A DNA stretch of 64,000 bases from Mycobacterium sp. IS-1496 (GTDB lineage Bacteria; Actinomycetota; Actinomycetes; Mycobacteriales; Mycobacteriaceae). The stretch's first letter is position 1. Every line of letters starts with the position of its first letter. This document shows positions 51,070 to 59,592 of this stretch, in pieces. Under the pieces are notes generated by a model. The model ran no database searches and had not been told where the DNA came from. It worked only from the letters and a program-made list of their open reading frames with translations. The translations under genes and the position numbers were made by a program. Where the stretch lies: NCBI RefSeq assembly GCF_001499995.1, contig NZ_LQIU01000001.1, positions 62,001-126,000 on the forward strand, read 5' to 3'.

Positions 51070-52365
51070 ATGAGTCGCGACAGCCTGGTGACCAAACCCG
51101 CAAGCGGACATTGGACCGATGCGTATCCCGAACTCGGACGGGGACCGGTATCGCTGGAGGACTGCGTCTCCGAAGACTTCTACCAGAAGGAACTCGAGCA
51201 CGTCTTCAAGAAGACGTGGCTCTACATGGGGCGGGTCGAGCAGGTCCCGAAGTCGGGCAGTTTCTTCACGCGCGAGCTCAGGTTCCTCAACACCTCCATC
51301 ATCATCGTGCGCGGTAAGGACGACGTGATCCGCGCCCTGCACAACATCTGTCCACACCGTGGCAACAAGATGTTGTGGGAGGACGACCCGTTCCGCGAGA
51401 TGTCCGGCCGCGCGCCGCTGCTGTACTGCCGCTTCCACGGCTGGCGGTACAAGCTCGACGGCACACTGCATTCGGCCACCCGTAAGGATCTGCTGCTCGA
51501 CTTCGACGCCGACAGTTGCCGCGTGCCCGCGATCCAGTGCGAGGTGTGGGAAGGCTTCATCTTCGTCAATCTCAACCCGGACAACACGGAGTCGGTGCGC
51601 TCGTACCTCGGCGAACTCGCGCACGATCTCGAGGGCTATCCTTTCGAGGGGCCGCACCAGGTCTACCGGTTCAAGGCCGAATTGCAGTGCAACTGGAAGA
51701 TCTTCGTCGACGGCTTCGCGGAGAGTTACCACGGTCCCTACCTGCATGCGTCCTCGTTCGGCGCCCTCACCGCCGAGGCCAGAGACGCATTCGACCAGCC
51801 GAACCCGTTCACCGATGCGTTGGGCTACCAGCTCAAGGGCCCGCATCGGATGTTCTCGTTCGCCGGCGAGCCGTCGCGGAAGACCCCGTACTCGAAACCG
51901 ATCGAGTGTGTGATGGAGGCCAGCGCGGCGGGCCCGTGGAACAAGAAATCGGATCGCGGACCCATGCCACGGGGCATCAATCCGACCCGCGCGGAGAAGT
52001 ACGGGTTCGACTCGTACCAGTTCTTCCCGAATTTCGTGCTGATCTTCGGTGCGTCGGGCTTCACAGTGCACACCCATTGGCCCACCGGGCCGCACTCGCA
52101 CATCTTCGAGACAGAGGCGTACTACCAGCCGCCCAAGACCCATCGCGAACGCTTGGGCCAGGAACTGACGATGACGTTCCTCAACGACATCATCTTGGAG
52201 GACGCCAGCCCCTCCGAGGGGCTGCAGGCGATGTTGAGAAGCGGAGCGCTCACCCACTTCACCATGAACGACGAGGAGATCCTGCTCCGTCACCTGCACA
52301 AGGTCGTCGGCGATTACGTGGACAGGGGAGTCGCCGAGGAGAAGCGAAAGGCGGACCGGTCATGA
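51070..52365 (+). CDS. Rieske non-heme iron oxygenase, alpha subunit
   Basis: 431 residues from ATG 51070 after GAGGAGG. The Rieske centre is C94-x-H96 and C120-x2-H123 (CPHRGNKM, CRFHGW). The mononuclear site is DGFAESYHGPYLH with D214, H221 and H226. It is a clear paralogue of 35179-36528, sharing the start pattern (GxWTxxYPELG) and FFPNFVLIF region. It is followed by the second small partner, a TauD-type dioxygenase and a luciferase-like enzyme, all overlapping or within six bases. No reductase or ferredoxin is adjacent. Confidence 0.92.
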   Translation: MSRDSLVTKPASGHWTDAYPELGRGPVSLEDCVSEDFYQKELEHVFKKTWLYMGRVEQVPKSGSFFTRELRFLNTSIIIVRGKDDVIRALHNICPHRGNKMLWEDDPFREMSGRAPLLYCRFHGWRYKLDGTLHSATRKDLLLDFDADSCRVPAIQCEVWEGFIFVNLNPDNTESVRSYLGELAHDLEGYPFEGPHQVYRFKAELQCNWKIFVDGFAESYHGPYLHASSFGALTAEARDAFDQPNPFTDALGYQLKGPHRMFSFAGEPSRKTPYSKPIECVMEASAAGPWNKKSDRGPMPRGINPTRAEKYGFDSYQFFPNFVLIFGASGFTVHTHWPTGPHSHIFETEAYYQPPKTHRERLGQELTMTFLNDIILEDASPSEGLQAMLRSGALTHFTMNDEEILLRHLHKVVGDYVDRGVAEEKRKADRS

Positions 52366-52685
52366 GTGCCACGCTGCCACCGGAGTTCTCGCACCTGGAA
52401 CACCTGGTCGACGAATGGGCGATCGAGGACGGGCACGAGCGCTACGTCAAGCGGGTGAACAGTTCCATGGAGCAGATCCGCGCCTTCTACGACGAGATCT
52501 TTCCGTGCGCCGAGGAAGCGGTCGCCTACGTCGACAAGTTCGATTACGCCGAACCCCTGCCCGATGACGTCGCGAACCTGCGCAACCTGCTCTACTCCCT
52601 GATCACCGTCTCCCTGGCGGTGGAGTTGTGGAATCAGCCGCGGGTCAAGCATTCGGCCGACACGATCCTGACGAGAGTGAGCTGA
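52362..52685 (+). CDS. Small Rieske-oxygenase partner protein (unknown function)
   Basis: 107 residues, starting on the Rieske stop (ATGA). It matches the protein at 34857-35186 along its length: LPPEF, ERYVKRVNSSM, AYVDKF, LPDD and ELWNQPRV. It is not a known beta subunit. Since the same small gene follows both Rieske genes and overlaps them, a dedicated partnership is likely. A single Cys (FPCAEE) is not conserved in the other copy. Confidence 0.75.
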   Translation: MSATLPPEFSHLEHLVDEWAIEDGHERYVKRVNSSMEQIRAFYDEIFPCAEEAVAYVDKFDYAEPLPDDVANLRNLLYSLITVSLAVELWNQPRVKHSADTILTRVS

Positions 52686-52690
52686 GAGCC

Positions 52691-53521
52691 ATGAGTCTGA
52701 CCTCCGCCCAGCTCGAGATCATCGACCTCACCCCGCGGATCGGCAGTGAGGTCAGGTGCGATCTCGACACGCTGCTCAGTGGCCGGGAGGCCGAGAGAAT
52801 CCGGGCCACGTTGGAACGTCGAGGCGTGATCTTCTTCCGCGGGTTGACCGTCACCGACGAGCAGCAGGTGGCCGTTGCCGAGACGCTCGGCGACATCGTG
52901 CAGGGCGAGGGCCAGGCGGGCATCTACAAGATCTCGCTCGACAAGAGCGTCAATCAGCGCGCCGAGTATCTCAAAGGCTCGATGTTCTGGCATTTCGACG
53001 GTTCCCTGCAGCCCTACCCGAATCTCGCGACTCTGCTTCGCGCGGTCCGACTCTCGGATACCGGGGGAGAGACCGAGTTCTGCAACACCTACGCCGCATA
53101 CGAGGATCTGCCACCGTCCGACAAGGACTTCATCGCGGACCTTCGGGTCGTGCACAGCGCCGAACGCTCCCAGTACTACGTCCGTCCCGAGATGAGCTAC
53201 GAAGAACTCTCCTTCTGGCAGAAGTCCCCGACGAAGTCGTGTCCGATCGTGTGGACGCACCGGTCCGGGCGCAAGTCGCTGTTGCTCGGCGCCACAGCCG
53301 ATTACGTGATCGGGATGCCCGTCGAGGAAAGCCGCGCCCTGCTGGCTCGGCTCCGGGACTGGGCCACACAGCCGCAGTACGTGTACCGCCACGAGTGGCA
53401 GCCGGGTGATCTGCTGATCTGGGACAACACCGGCACCATGCACAGGGTGTTGCCGTACGCCGAGGACAGCGGCCGGCTGATGCACCGAACCATCCTGGCG
53501 GGCGAAGAGCCGCTGCATTGA
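52691..53521 (+). CDS. TauD/TfdA-family alpha-ketoglutarate-dependent dioxygenase
   Basis: 276 residues from ATG 52691, five bases after the partner gene. Iron ligands are H101 and D103 (FWHFDGS) and distal H251 (NTGTMHRV); the co-substrate Arg is likely R266 (MHRTILAG). These Fe(II) enzymes oxidise a C-H bond while decarboxylating 2-oxoglutarate. It is the second oxygenase of the LysR-controlled unit, so the pathway seems to need sequential oxidations or ether/sulfonate cleavage. The overlap with the next gene is four bases. Confidence 0.9.
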   Translation: MSLTSAQLEIIDLTPRIGSEVRCDLDTLLSGREAERIRATLERRGVIFFRGLTVTDEQQVAVAETLGDIVQGEGQAGIYKISLDKSVNQRAEYLKGSMFWHFDGSLQPYPNLATLLRAVRLSDTGGETEFCNTYAAYEDLPPSDKDFIADLRVVHSAERSQYYVRPEMSYEELSFWQKSPTKSCPIVWTHRSGRKSLLLGATADYVIGMPVEESRALLARLRDWATQPQYVYRHEWQPGDLLIWDNTGTMHRVLPYAEDSGRLMHRTILAGEEPLH

Positions 53522-54372
53522 AGCTCGCGATCGCCACGCCCGTCGTCACCAACGTCGCCGGCGCTCCGCTCACCTGGGAGAGGGACGCGACGATCGAGGA
53601 CATCGGTCGTATCGCCGAAACCGCCGACCGTCTCGGCTATCACCATCTGACGTGCAGCGAGCACATCGCGATGCCGTCGAGTGAGGCGGAACGGCGTGGC
53701 GCCAGGTACTGGGATCCGCTCGCCACGCTGGGTTACGTGTCGGCCCGCACCACGAGCATCAGGCTCGCCACCATGACGTTGGTGCTCGGGTACCACCACC
53801 CTCTCGCGATCGTGAAGCGTTACGGCACCTTGGATCACGTCAGCGGTGGGCGGGTGATCCTCGGCGTCGGGGTCGGCACGCTGAAGGAGGAGTTCGACCT
53901 CCTCGGTGCCCCGTTCGACGATCGGGGACCGCGTGCCGACGACGCCCTGCGAGCACTGCGGTCGGCGCTGCCGAGCAACGAACCGGCCTACCACGGTGAG
54001 TACTACTCGTTCGGCGGGCTGACCGTCGACCCCTGTGCGCTGCAGGCGCACATGCCCATCTGGGTCGGCGGCCGCACCAAACGATCACTGCGCCGTGCGG
54101 TCACGCTCGCCGACGGCTGGTGCCCCTTCTACGTCTCAGCCGCCACCGCGGCGGAGTGGCTGCGGGGCTTCGACGTGCCGCCGGGTTTCGATGTCGTGCT
54201 GCCGGCGGAACGGCCGCTCGACCCGGTGGAGGAACCCGGCGCCACCGAAGAGGCGTTGCACACCCTGGCCGCAGCCGGCACGACGGTGGTCTCCGCGCGG
54301 TTCGTGCACCACTCGCTCGAGCACTATCTCGAACAGATCCACGCGCTCGTCGAACTGTGGTGCGTCAGGTGA
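53518..54372 (+). CDS. LLM-class (F420/FMN) oxidoreductase
   Basis: 284 residues from TTG 53518 on the TauD stop. Barrel motifs: GYHHLTCSEHIAMP, LATMTLVLGYHHPLAIVKRYGTLDHVSGGRVILGVGVG. Such proteins in mycobacteria are often F420-dependent, based on the TLDHVSGGR and VGVG segments. It completes the LysR-linked operon (Rieske, partner, TauD-type, luciferase-like). The stop overlaps the stop of an opposing luciferase-like gene by eight bases. Confidence 0.83.
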   Translation: MKLAIATPVVTNVAGAPLTWERDATIEDIGRIAETADRLGYHHLTCSEHIAMPSSEAERRGARYWDPLATLGYVSARTTSIRLATMTLVLGYHHPLAIVKRYGTLDHVSGGRVILGVGVGTLKEEFDLLGAPFDDRGPRADDALRALRSALPSNEPAYHGEYYSFGGLTVDPCALQAHMPIWVGGRTKRSLRRAVTLADGWCPFYVSAATAAEWLRGFDVPPGFDVVLPAERPLDPVEEPGATEEALHTLAAAGTTVVSARFVHHSLEHYLEQIHALVELWCVR

Positions 54373-55324
54373 ATTCGGCGCACAGCGACGCCACGAACTC
54401 CTGAGTGCGTCGCCGTGACTTCTGCCGGGTGGCGGTGTCGTCACCGAGGGGGATGACACGCGCGGCGAGGTCGGTGACGCCGGCGTCGCGGTAGCGGCGC
54501 AACCGGGCCGCCACGGCCGCCTCGTCGCCTGCCGCCATGGTGTCGCCGACGTCGTCGGCGTCGCCGTGCTCGAGCAGCCGAAGGTAGTTGGGCGACAGCT
54601 CCGCGTGGCCGAGCACCTCGCCGGCGTAGGCGCGGGCGTCGTCGACCTGACCGGGTGAGCAGAGGGCGACCGGGACTCCGGCGACGATGCGGGGCGCCGG
54701 ACGGCCCGCGGCGCTCGCGGCGGCGGTGATGCGCGGCGCGATGTGGGTTTCGACGGCGCGCTCGTCGGCCATCCACAGGATCGTGCCGTCGGCGTGCTCG
54801 CCGGCCAGGCGCAGCATCACCGGCCCCAGCGCGGCGACCAGGAGCGGCACGGTGTGGGAGTCGGTGACGTCGATCGATCCGTGCACGTGGAAGCTGTCGT
54901 TGTCCACGTCGACCGGGCCGGGACCGGCCAGTGCGGGACGCAGAACGTCGAGGTAGTCGCGTACCAGGCGGGCGGGCCGGTCGTAGGGCAGGCCGAGCTG
55001 CCCGTAGATGATCCAGTCGTGGGACGGACCGATTCCGAGCGTGAACCGCCCGCCGCAGGACACCTGGGTCGTGGCCGCCTGCTGCGCCATGATGAGCGGG
55101 TGCCGCGTCTGGATGGGCACGACGGCGGTACCGATCTCGATGCGCTCGGTGACCTGGCCCAGCAGCGCGACGGCGGTCATGGCGTCGAGGTACCCGGGCA
55201 CCTGCGGGAACCAGAACGTGGCGAAACCCTGTTCCTGCGCGGCACGTCCGTCGTCGAGCAACCCGCTGAGCCGGTCCGCGCGTGCACGCTCCCGGTCGGA
55301 GCCGACCATCAAGCCGATACGCAT
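54365..55324 (-). CDS. LLM-class (F420/FMN) oxidoreductase
   Basis: 319 residues; ATG 55324 lies five bases after GGAGG, preferred over 55336. Features: MRIGLMVGSDRERARADRL, FATFWFPQVPGYLDA, IEIGTAVVPIQTRHPLIMAQQAATTQ, FTLGIGPSHDWI. The GTAVVPIQTRHP block is characteristic of mycobacterial F420-dependent luciferase-like oxidoreductases. It is the last gene of a minus-strand unit with an unknown protein and an epimerase, opposing the LysR operon. Confidence 0.87.
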   Translation of the reverse strand: MRIGLMVGSDRERARADRLSGLLDDGRAAQEQGFATFWFPQVPGYLDAMTAVALLGQVTERIEIGTAVVPIQTRHPLIMAQQAATTQVSCGGRFTLGIGPSHDWIIYGQLGLPYDRPARLVRDYLDVLRPALAGPGPVDVDNDSFHVHGSIDVTDSHTVPLLVAALGPVMLRLAGEHADGTILWMADERAVETHIAPRITAAASAAGRPAPRIVAGVPVALCSPGQVDDARAYAGEVLGHAELSPNYLRLLEHGDADDVGDTMAAGDEAAVAARLRRYRDAGVTDLAARVIPLGDDTATRQKSRRRTQEFVASLCAEFT

Positions 55325-55336
55325 CACAGCCTCCAC

Positions 55337-56080
55337 TCACGGCACATAGCGGTCCCACTCATGGGGCACGACGGGATGAAACGGCGCGGCGAACACCGGC
55401 GTCACACCGGCGTCGCTCCAGCGCTGCCGAAGCACCGGTAGCAGCCGCCCGGCGGTGTCGACGGGGTCGGTGTCGAGGAAGCAGTACGAGATCGTCTGTC
55501 CCGCAGGTGCGCTGGCCAGGCGCGCGTCGACGGGCAGCGATGTCGCCGTCCACACGCCGGCGACGCCGTCGACGTCGAGCAGGTGCGTCGATGTTGCGGT
55601 GCCGCGCTCGAGCAGCAGATACACCCCGCGCACCGGCCACCACGGCAGCACGTCGGCGCCTATCTTGATGCGGGGTGCCGCCGCCTTGGTGCCGACCTCG
55701 TACACGCCCCGCTCCACGGGCGGCAGCAGCGGCAGTTTGCGGCCCGCGTCGCCGAGCGCCTTGGACAGCGCGAGGAACGGGTCCATACCCGCGGGGTCGG
55801 TGAAGAAGTACGTCATCACGTGGTCGATGGCGTCGTAGGGTCCTTCGCTCACCGCACGTGCGGACCGGCACGCCGGCGTGGACACCAGCCTCAACGAGGC
55901 GCGCACGGCCGACAGACGGTGTTGTTCGGGCCGGTGGTCGAGGGTGTGCCAGCGTAGATAGTCGGCGTCGGCGTCGTCGGGATGGCGTGTCGCCATCGAC
56001 ACGAACAGCGTGCCGACGTCGCCCCGGCCCTCGGCGAGGACGGCGGCCACGTCGTCGGACGGCGTGCCTGGTAGTTCCAT
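55337..56080 (-). CDS. Conserved protein, possible dimeric alpha/beta-barrel fold
   Basis: 247 residues, not assigned with certainty. The segment YLRWHTLDHRPEQHRL recalls the histidine-bearing helix of EthD/dimeric alpha-beta barrel proteins, and the C-terminal half repeats a similar beta-rich layout (GVYLLLERGT, VAGVWTATSLP, TISYCFLDTDP). That would make it a two-barrel protein. It lies nine bases after the epimerase stop and twelve before the luciferase-like start, so it is part of that unit. Catalytic activity is unproven. Confidence 0.6.
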   Translation of the reverse strand: MELPGTPSDDVAAVLAEGRGDVGTLFVSMATRHPDDADADYLRWHTLDHRPEQHRLSAVRASLRLVSTPACRSARAVSEGPYDAIDHVMTYFFTDPAGMDPFLALSKALGDAGRKLPLLPPVERGVYEVGTKAAAPRIKIGADVLPWWPVRGVYLLLERGTATSTHLLDVDGVAGVWTATSLPVDARLASAPAGQTISYCFLDTDPVDTAGRLLPVLRQRWSDAGVTPVFAAPFHPVVPHEWDRYVP

Positions 56081-56089
56081 GGCGGCCTT

Positions 56090-57022
56090 TCAGGCGGTGG
56101 TCGGATCATGGTGACGCAGTACGAGTTCGGGGTGCCGCGCGGCGATCATGCGTCGCATGCCGTCGCGCCACGGCACCGTGGTGCGGCCGAGCACCCGGTG
56201 CATGTGGGTGACGTCGGGCCACAAGGGGGTGTGTGCCGCGGGCGTGTATTCGAAGACCGGTGCGACGCCCACCAGTTCACCCATGTAGGTGCAGTAGTCC
56301 TCAACGCTCACGGTCTCGCTGCCCGCCCAGTTCACCACCACCGCAGGTGTGTCGGCGACCTCCAGCGCGCGGGTACCCAGCGCGACGTAGTCGTCCTCGT
56401 AGATGGGGTTGTAGTTGTTCGGCGCGTCGGGATGGAGCCGGATCGGCTTGCCGGCCAACATCATCTCCAGCCGGTCCGCGGGCGCTCCGCCCTCGGGGCC
56501 GTACGTCGAGCAGATGCGGATGATGGTCAACGGGATACCGTGCTGCTCGGCGATCCACGTGCAGACCGCCTCCGCGGCGACCTTGGAGAAGCTGTAGTTG
56601 GCGCGCAGCGGCACCCCGGGTGGATCGGACTCCGTCAGCGGCCGCCGGCCCCGGTAGCCGTAGATCGAGCCGGTCGAGCAGAGCACGAACCCCTTGGCCG
56701 CCCGGCAGTGGTGGAGCAGGCCACCGGAATGGTGCGCATTGGTCCGCAGGCAACGCGCCCAGTCGTCGGCGCCGGGGTCGACCGCCGCGTGGAAGACGTA
56801 GGTGAAATCGTCGGGCAGCGCCGAGAAGTCGCCGGTGCTCATGTCGAGTGCCACCGGGTGGATGCCTGCGGTGACGAGGCGGTCCCGGTCGGCCGGATCG
56901 CGGAGGCGGGCCGCACCCCACACGTCGTTGGACGAGGCCAGCGCCCGGGCGATCGGGAAGGCGATTTTGCCCGTCGCGCCGGTGATGAGGATCTTCTCGC
57001 CAGTGAGCATCCCATCAGTCAT
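56090..57022 (-). CDS. NAD-dependent epimerase/dehydratase (extended SDR)
   Basis: 310 residues from ATG 57022; ATG 57010 is an alternative. Cofactor loop ITGATGKIAFPIARAL near 15, HAAVDPG, CSTGSIYGYRG and YSFSKVAAEAV (Tyr-x3-Lys), then IIRICSTYGPEGG. It is the first gene of the unit that includes an unknown protein and a luciferase-like oxidoreductase. A CAAGTACTT dyad lies 21 bases upstream of its start, between it and the divergent hydrolase. The substrate is unknown. Confidence 0.85.
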   Translation of the reverse strand: MTDGMLTGEKILITGATGKIAFPIARALASSNDVWGAARLRDPADRDRLVTAGIHPVALDMSTGDFSALPDDFTYVFHAAVDPGADDWARCLRTNAHHSGGLLHHCRAAKGFVLCSTGSIYGYRGRRPLTESDPPGVPLRANYSFSKVAAEAVCTWIAEQHGIPLTIIRICSTYGPEGGAPADRLEMMLAGKPIRLHPDAPNNYNPIYEDDYVALGTRALEVADTPAVVVNWAGSETVSVEDYCTYMGELVGVAPVFEYTPAAHTPLWPDVTHMHRVLGRTTVPWRDGMRRMIAARHPELVLRHHDPTTA

Positions 57023-57042
57023 AGCGCACCGCGGCCGAAATG

Positions 57043-57054
57043 TTAAGTACTTGA
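57043..57054. promoter_or_regulatory. CAAG-N2-CTT-like dyad between epimerase and hydrolase
   Basis: Plus-strand TTAAGTACTTGA (minus TCAAGTACTTAA) contains the perfect AAGTACTT core. Read on the minus strand it matches 8 of 10 fixed bases of the KstR2 consensus AnCAAGnnCTTGnT known from mycobacterial cholesterol catabolism. The match is partial; regulator unproven. Confidence 0.35.
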
Positions 57055-57114
57055 TATCCACCGCCCACCGGTTCGGCGAAAAGCACCGGTCCGGCGCCGC
57101 CTCGCCATGCGAGG

Positions 57115-57873
57115 ATGAGCACTGTGACTGTGGTTCTGGTGCATGGCAATCCGGAGACCGATGCGGTCTGGGACCCGCTCGTCGAAGCGCTCGGCCGCAC
57201 CGATGTGGTGCGGTTGTCGCCTCCCGGGTTCGGCGCCCCGCTCCCCAGCGGCTTCCCGGCGACGTTCCTCGCCTACCGGGATTGGCTCGTCGACGAGTTG
57301 CAGAGCATCAGCGGACCCGTCGACCTCGTCGGACACGACTGGGGTGGAGGTCACGTCGTCAACGCCGTGATGCACCGACCCGAGCTTGTGCGCAGCTGGG
57401 CCAGTGACGTCGTCGGGCTGTTCGATCGTGACTACGTATGGCACGACATGGCGCAGGGGTTCCAGACCCCGGAGACCGGCGAACAACTGGTCGCCATGAT
57501 GCAGGACGGTTCGGTACAGGACCGGGCCCACCAGCTCACCGAATTCGGCGTCCCCGTCACCGTCGCCGCTTCGTTCGCCGCGGCGCAGGGTCCGGAGATG
57601 GGTCAGGCGATCCTGGCGCTGTACCGCTCTGCGCGCCAACCGGCACTGGCCGACGCCGGACGCGCGCTCGAGAACGCCGCGGCCCGGCCGGGACTGTCGC
57701 TCTCCGCCACCGAGGACCCGTTCGTCGGCACCGACGAGATGCGGCGTCGAGCGGCCGACCGGGCCGGCGCGCGGACCGAAGTGCTCGAGGGGCTGGGACA
57801 TTGGTGGATGGTGGAGGACCCCGCCGCCGGCGCCGCCGCCCTCACCCGATTCTGGGAAACACTCGGTCGATAG
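57115..57873 (+). CDS. Alpha/beta hydrolase with Asp nucleophile (dehalogenase/epoxide hydrolase-like)
   Basis: 252 residues from ATG 57115; GTG 57124 has a slightly better-placed GAGG. The nucleophile elbow is GHDWGG with Asp75 instead of Ser, as in haloalkane dehalogenases and epoxide hydrolases; the His is in GLGHWWMV near 232. Oxyanion region HGNPETDAVWD follows the family. An Asp nucleophile indicates hydrolysis of a C-halogen, epoxide or ester via an alkyl/acyl-enzyme. It is convergent with the VWA gene, six bases between stops. Confidence 0.8.
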   Translation: MSTVTVVLVHGNPETDAVWDPLVEALGRTDVVRLSPPGFGAPLPSGFPATFLAYRDWLVDELQSISGPVDLVGHDWGGGHVVNAVMHRPELVRSWASDVVGLFDRDYVWHDMAQGFQTPETGEQLVAMMQDGSVQDRAHQLTEFGVPVTVAASFAAAQGPEMGQAILALYRSARQPALADAGRALENAAARPGLSLSATEDPFVGTDEMRRRAADRAGARTEVLEGLGHWWMVEDPAAGAAALTRFWETLGR

Positions 57874-57879
57874 GCGTGT

Positions 57880-59592
57880 TCACACCCGCGCCGGCTTCGG
57901 CGCGGCGAGTTCGGCGAGCGCGGACATGAACAACTCGTCCATCTGCGGGCTCAACTCGGACAGCTCTGCCGCACTCGCGAAACTGGCCGAGCCGAAGACC
58001 CGTTCGAGCACATCGTCTTCGGTGCTGGCGCCGATGGACAGGCACAGGCAGGCGACGCCTTCGGACCGGAGCTCCTCGAGCGCCTTGTGCGCGTCGGCTT
58101 CCGCGTAGCGACCTTCGTAACCGTCGTCGTAGGGAAAGCCGTCCGAGAGGACGAGCAGCAGCCGATTCGGCGTGCCGGCCTGGTTCTTGAGAACCTCGCC
58201 CGCACCCCGTATTCCGGCGCCCAGGCGGGTGTAGCTCGCCGGTTCGAGTTGATTGAGCCGGGCCCGTCCGACGGCGCCGAAACTCTGGTCGAAGGTCTTG
58301 ATGGCCGGCAGGTGCACAGCGTGGCGGCCCTGCGACCGAAAGGCGTATACGGCGACACGGTCACCGAGCTCTTCGAGCGTGACGGCCAGCGTGGCGGCCG
58401 CCCGTCGCTGGTGATCGTGCACCGCGAGGCCATCGGCGTCGGCATCGACGGCGGAACCGGATGCGTCGATCAGTATGAGGACGCCGAGATTGCGGGAGAG
58501 TTTGCGGCGCTCCAGGTAGACGTGTTCAGCTCCGGAGAAGCCGGACTGCAGATCGACGAAAAGGTCGATGAGCGCCTCGATGTCGAGGTCGTCCCCGTCG
58601 GCGCGGCCGCGCAGGACCTTCGGGCCGAGCCCGACGCGAGCCAGGCGGCGCCGAAGCACGTCGTCGTGCGCGACGCCGGCATCGGACACGTCGGCGGCCA
58701 CGGTGAGCGGAAAGTCGATGACCCGGCACCAGTCGGGCTTGTACCGGTCGTTGAAGACATCCCACTCCGGATACAAGGCACCGCCCACGCCCACGGCGGC
58801 ACCGGGCTTGCCGTCGTCGGTGAACCGAATCCGGGTGGGCAGGGGACGGGCGTTCGCGCCGATCTCCCGCACCCGCCGGGTGGAGCGAACCGTCATCTCC
58901 GCGCCCGCGGCGCCCTCTCCGGGGGATCGTCTACCGCCGAACATCTTGCGCATGTAGTCCGAGAGTGACTGGTTGTTGAAGATCGGGCTCTCGAAGAGCT
59001 TGAGGATCTTGCTGTCCTGGGCCTTTGGGCCGTCGTCGTCCTCGTCCTCCTCGTCGTCCGCGGACTCGGGCATGTCGATGGGGTCGAACTGAAGTTTGAG
59101 GTCGTTGGTGGTGGCCTGTCCGCCCGGTCCGGCGGGCGCGGCCGTCAGCCGGGAGGGCTTGATGACACCGAACCACTCCGGCGGGTCGGCGACCTGGGCT
59201 CGGCTCTTGGCCACCGCCAGTGACTCATCGGCGGTCGAGGTGATGGGCTGTGCGTCGGAAAGGAGGGCGGCATCGAGTGGGATCTGGTGCGCCAGTGCGG
59301 CGAGGACACGCCGGCCTTCGAGCGCCAGGTACCGGCGGGCCAGCACCGAACGGGCCCGCAGTCCCTTCACCAGCCGGGGCTCGAGGCTGCCCGCGCCGAG
59401 AAGTGCGGCCTGCACGATCATCTCGCGGCGTTGGTCGTCGACCGAACCATCGGCCGAGACGAAGATGAACAGGCCGTTGGTATGTGCCGGCTGGCCTGCC
59501 TGCGCCTCGGCCACCTCGACGGATCTGCCGGCGATGTAGGTGGCGAGGAAGCGGAACCGGTCAGGGTTGTCGTGGCCGGGAGTGTCGGTCAC
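57880..59592 (-). CDS. VWA-domain protein (NorD/CbbO-like)
   Basis: 570 residues. The C-terminal von Willebrand A domain has the MIDAS motif DASGS at 376-380 with VLSDGFPYDD downstream. The N-terminal half is helical and an acidic linker (ADDEEDEDDDG, ~179-188) divides them. It overlaps the AAA+ gene by four bases. NorD/CbbO/CoxE proteins work with NorQ/CbbQ ATPases as chaperones that remodel or load metal into partner enzymes. The client here is unknown; an AveC-like membrane protein heads the same operon. Confidence 0.85.
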   Translation of the reverse strand: MTDTPGHDNPDRFRFLATYIAGRSVEVAEAQAGQPAHTNGLFIFVSADGSVDDQRREMIVQAALLGAGSLEPRLVKGLRARSVLARRYLALEGRRVLAALAHQIPLDAALLSDAQPITSTADESLAVAKSRAQVADPPEWFGVIKPSRLTAAPAGPGGQATTNDLKLQFDPIDMPESADDEEDEDDDGPKAQDSKILKLFESPIFNNQSLSDYMRKMFGGRRSPGEGAAGAEMTVRSTRRVREIGANARPLPTRIRFTDDGKPGAAVGVGGALYPEWDVFNDRYKPDWCRVIDFPLTVAADVSDAGVAHDDVLRRRLARVGLGPKVLRGRADGDDLDIEALIDLFVDLQSGFSGAEHVYLERRKLSRNLGVLILIDASGSAVDADADGLAVHDHQRRAAATLAVTLEELGDRVAVYAFRSQGRHAVHLPAIKTFDQSFGAVGRARLNQLEPASYTRLGAGIRGAGEVLKNQAGTPNRLLLVLSDGFPYDDGYEGRYAEADAHKALEELRSEGVACLCLSIGASTEDDVLERVFGSASFASAAELSELSPQMDELFMSALAELAAPKPARV

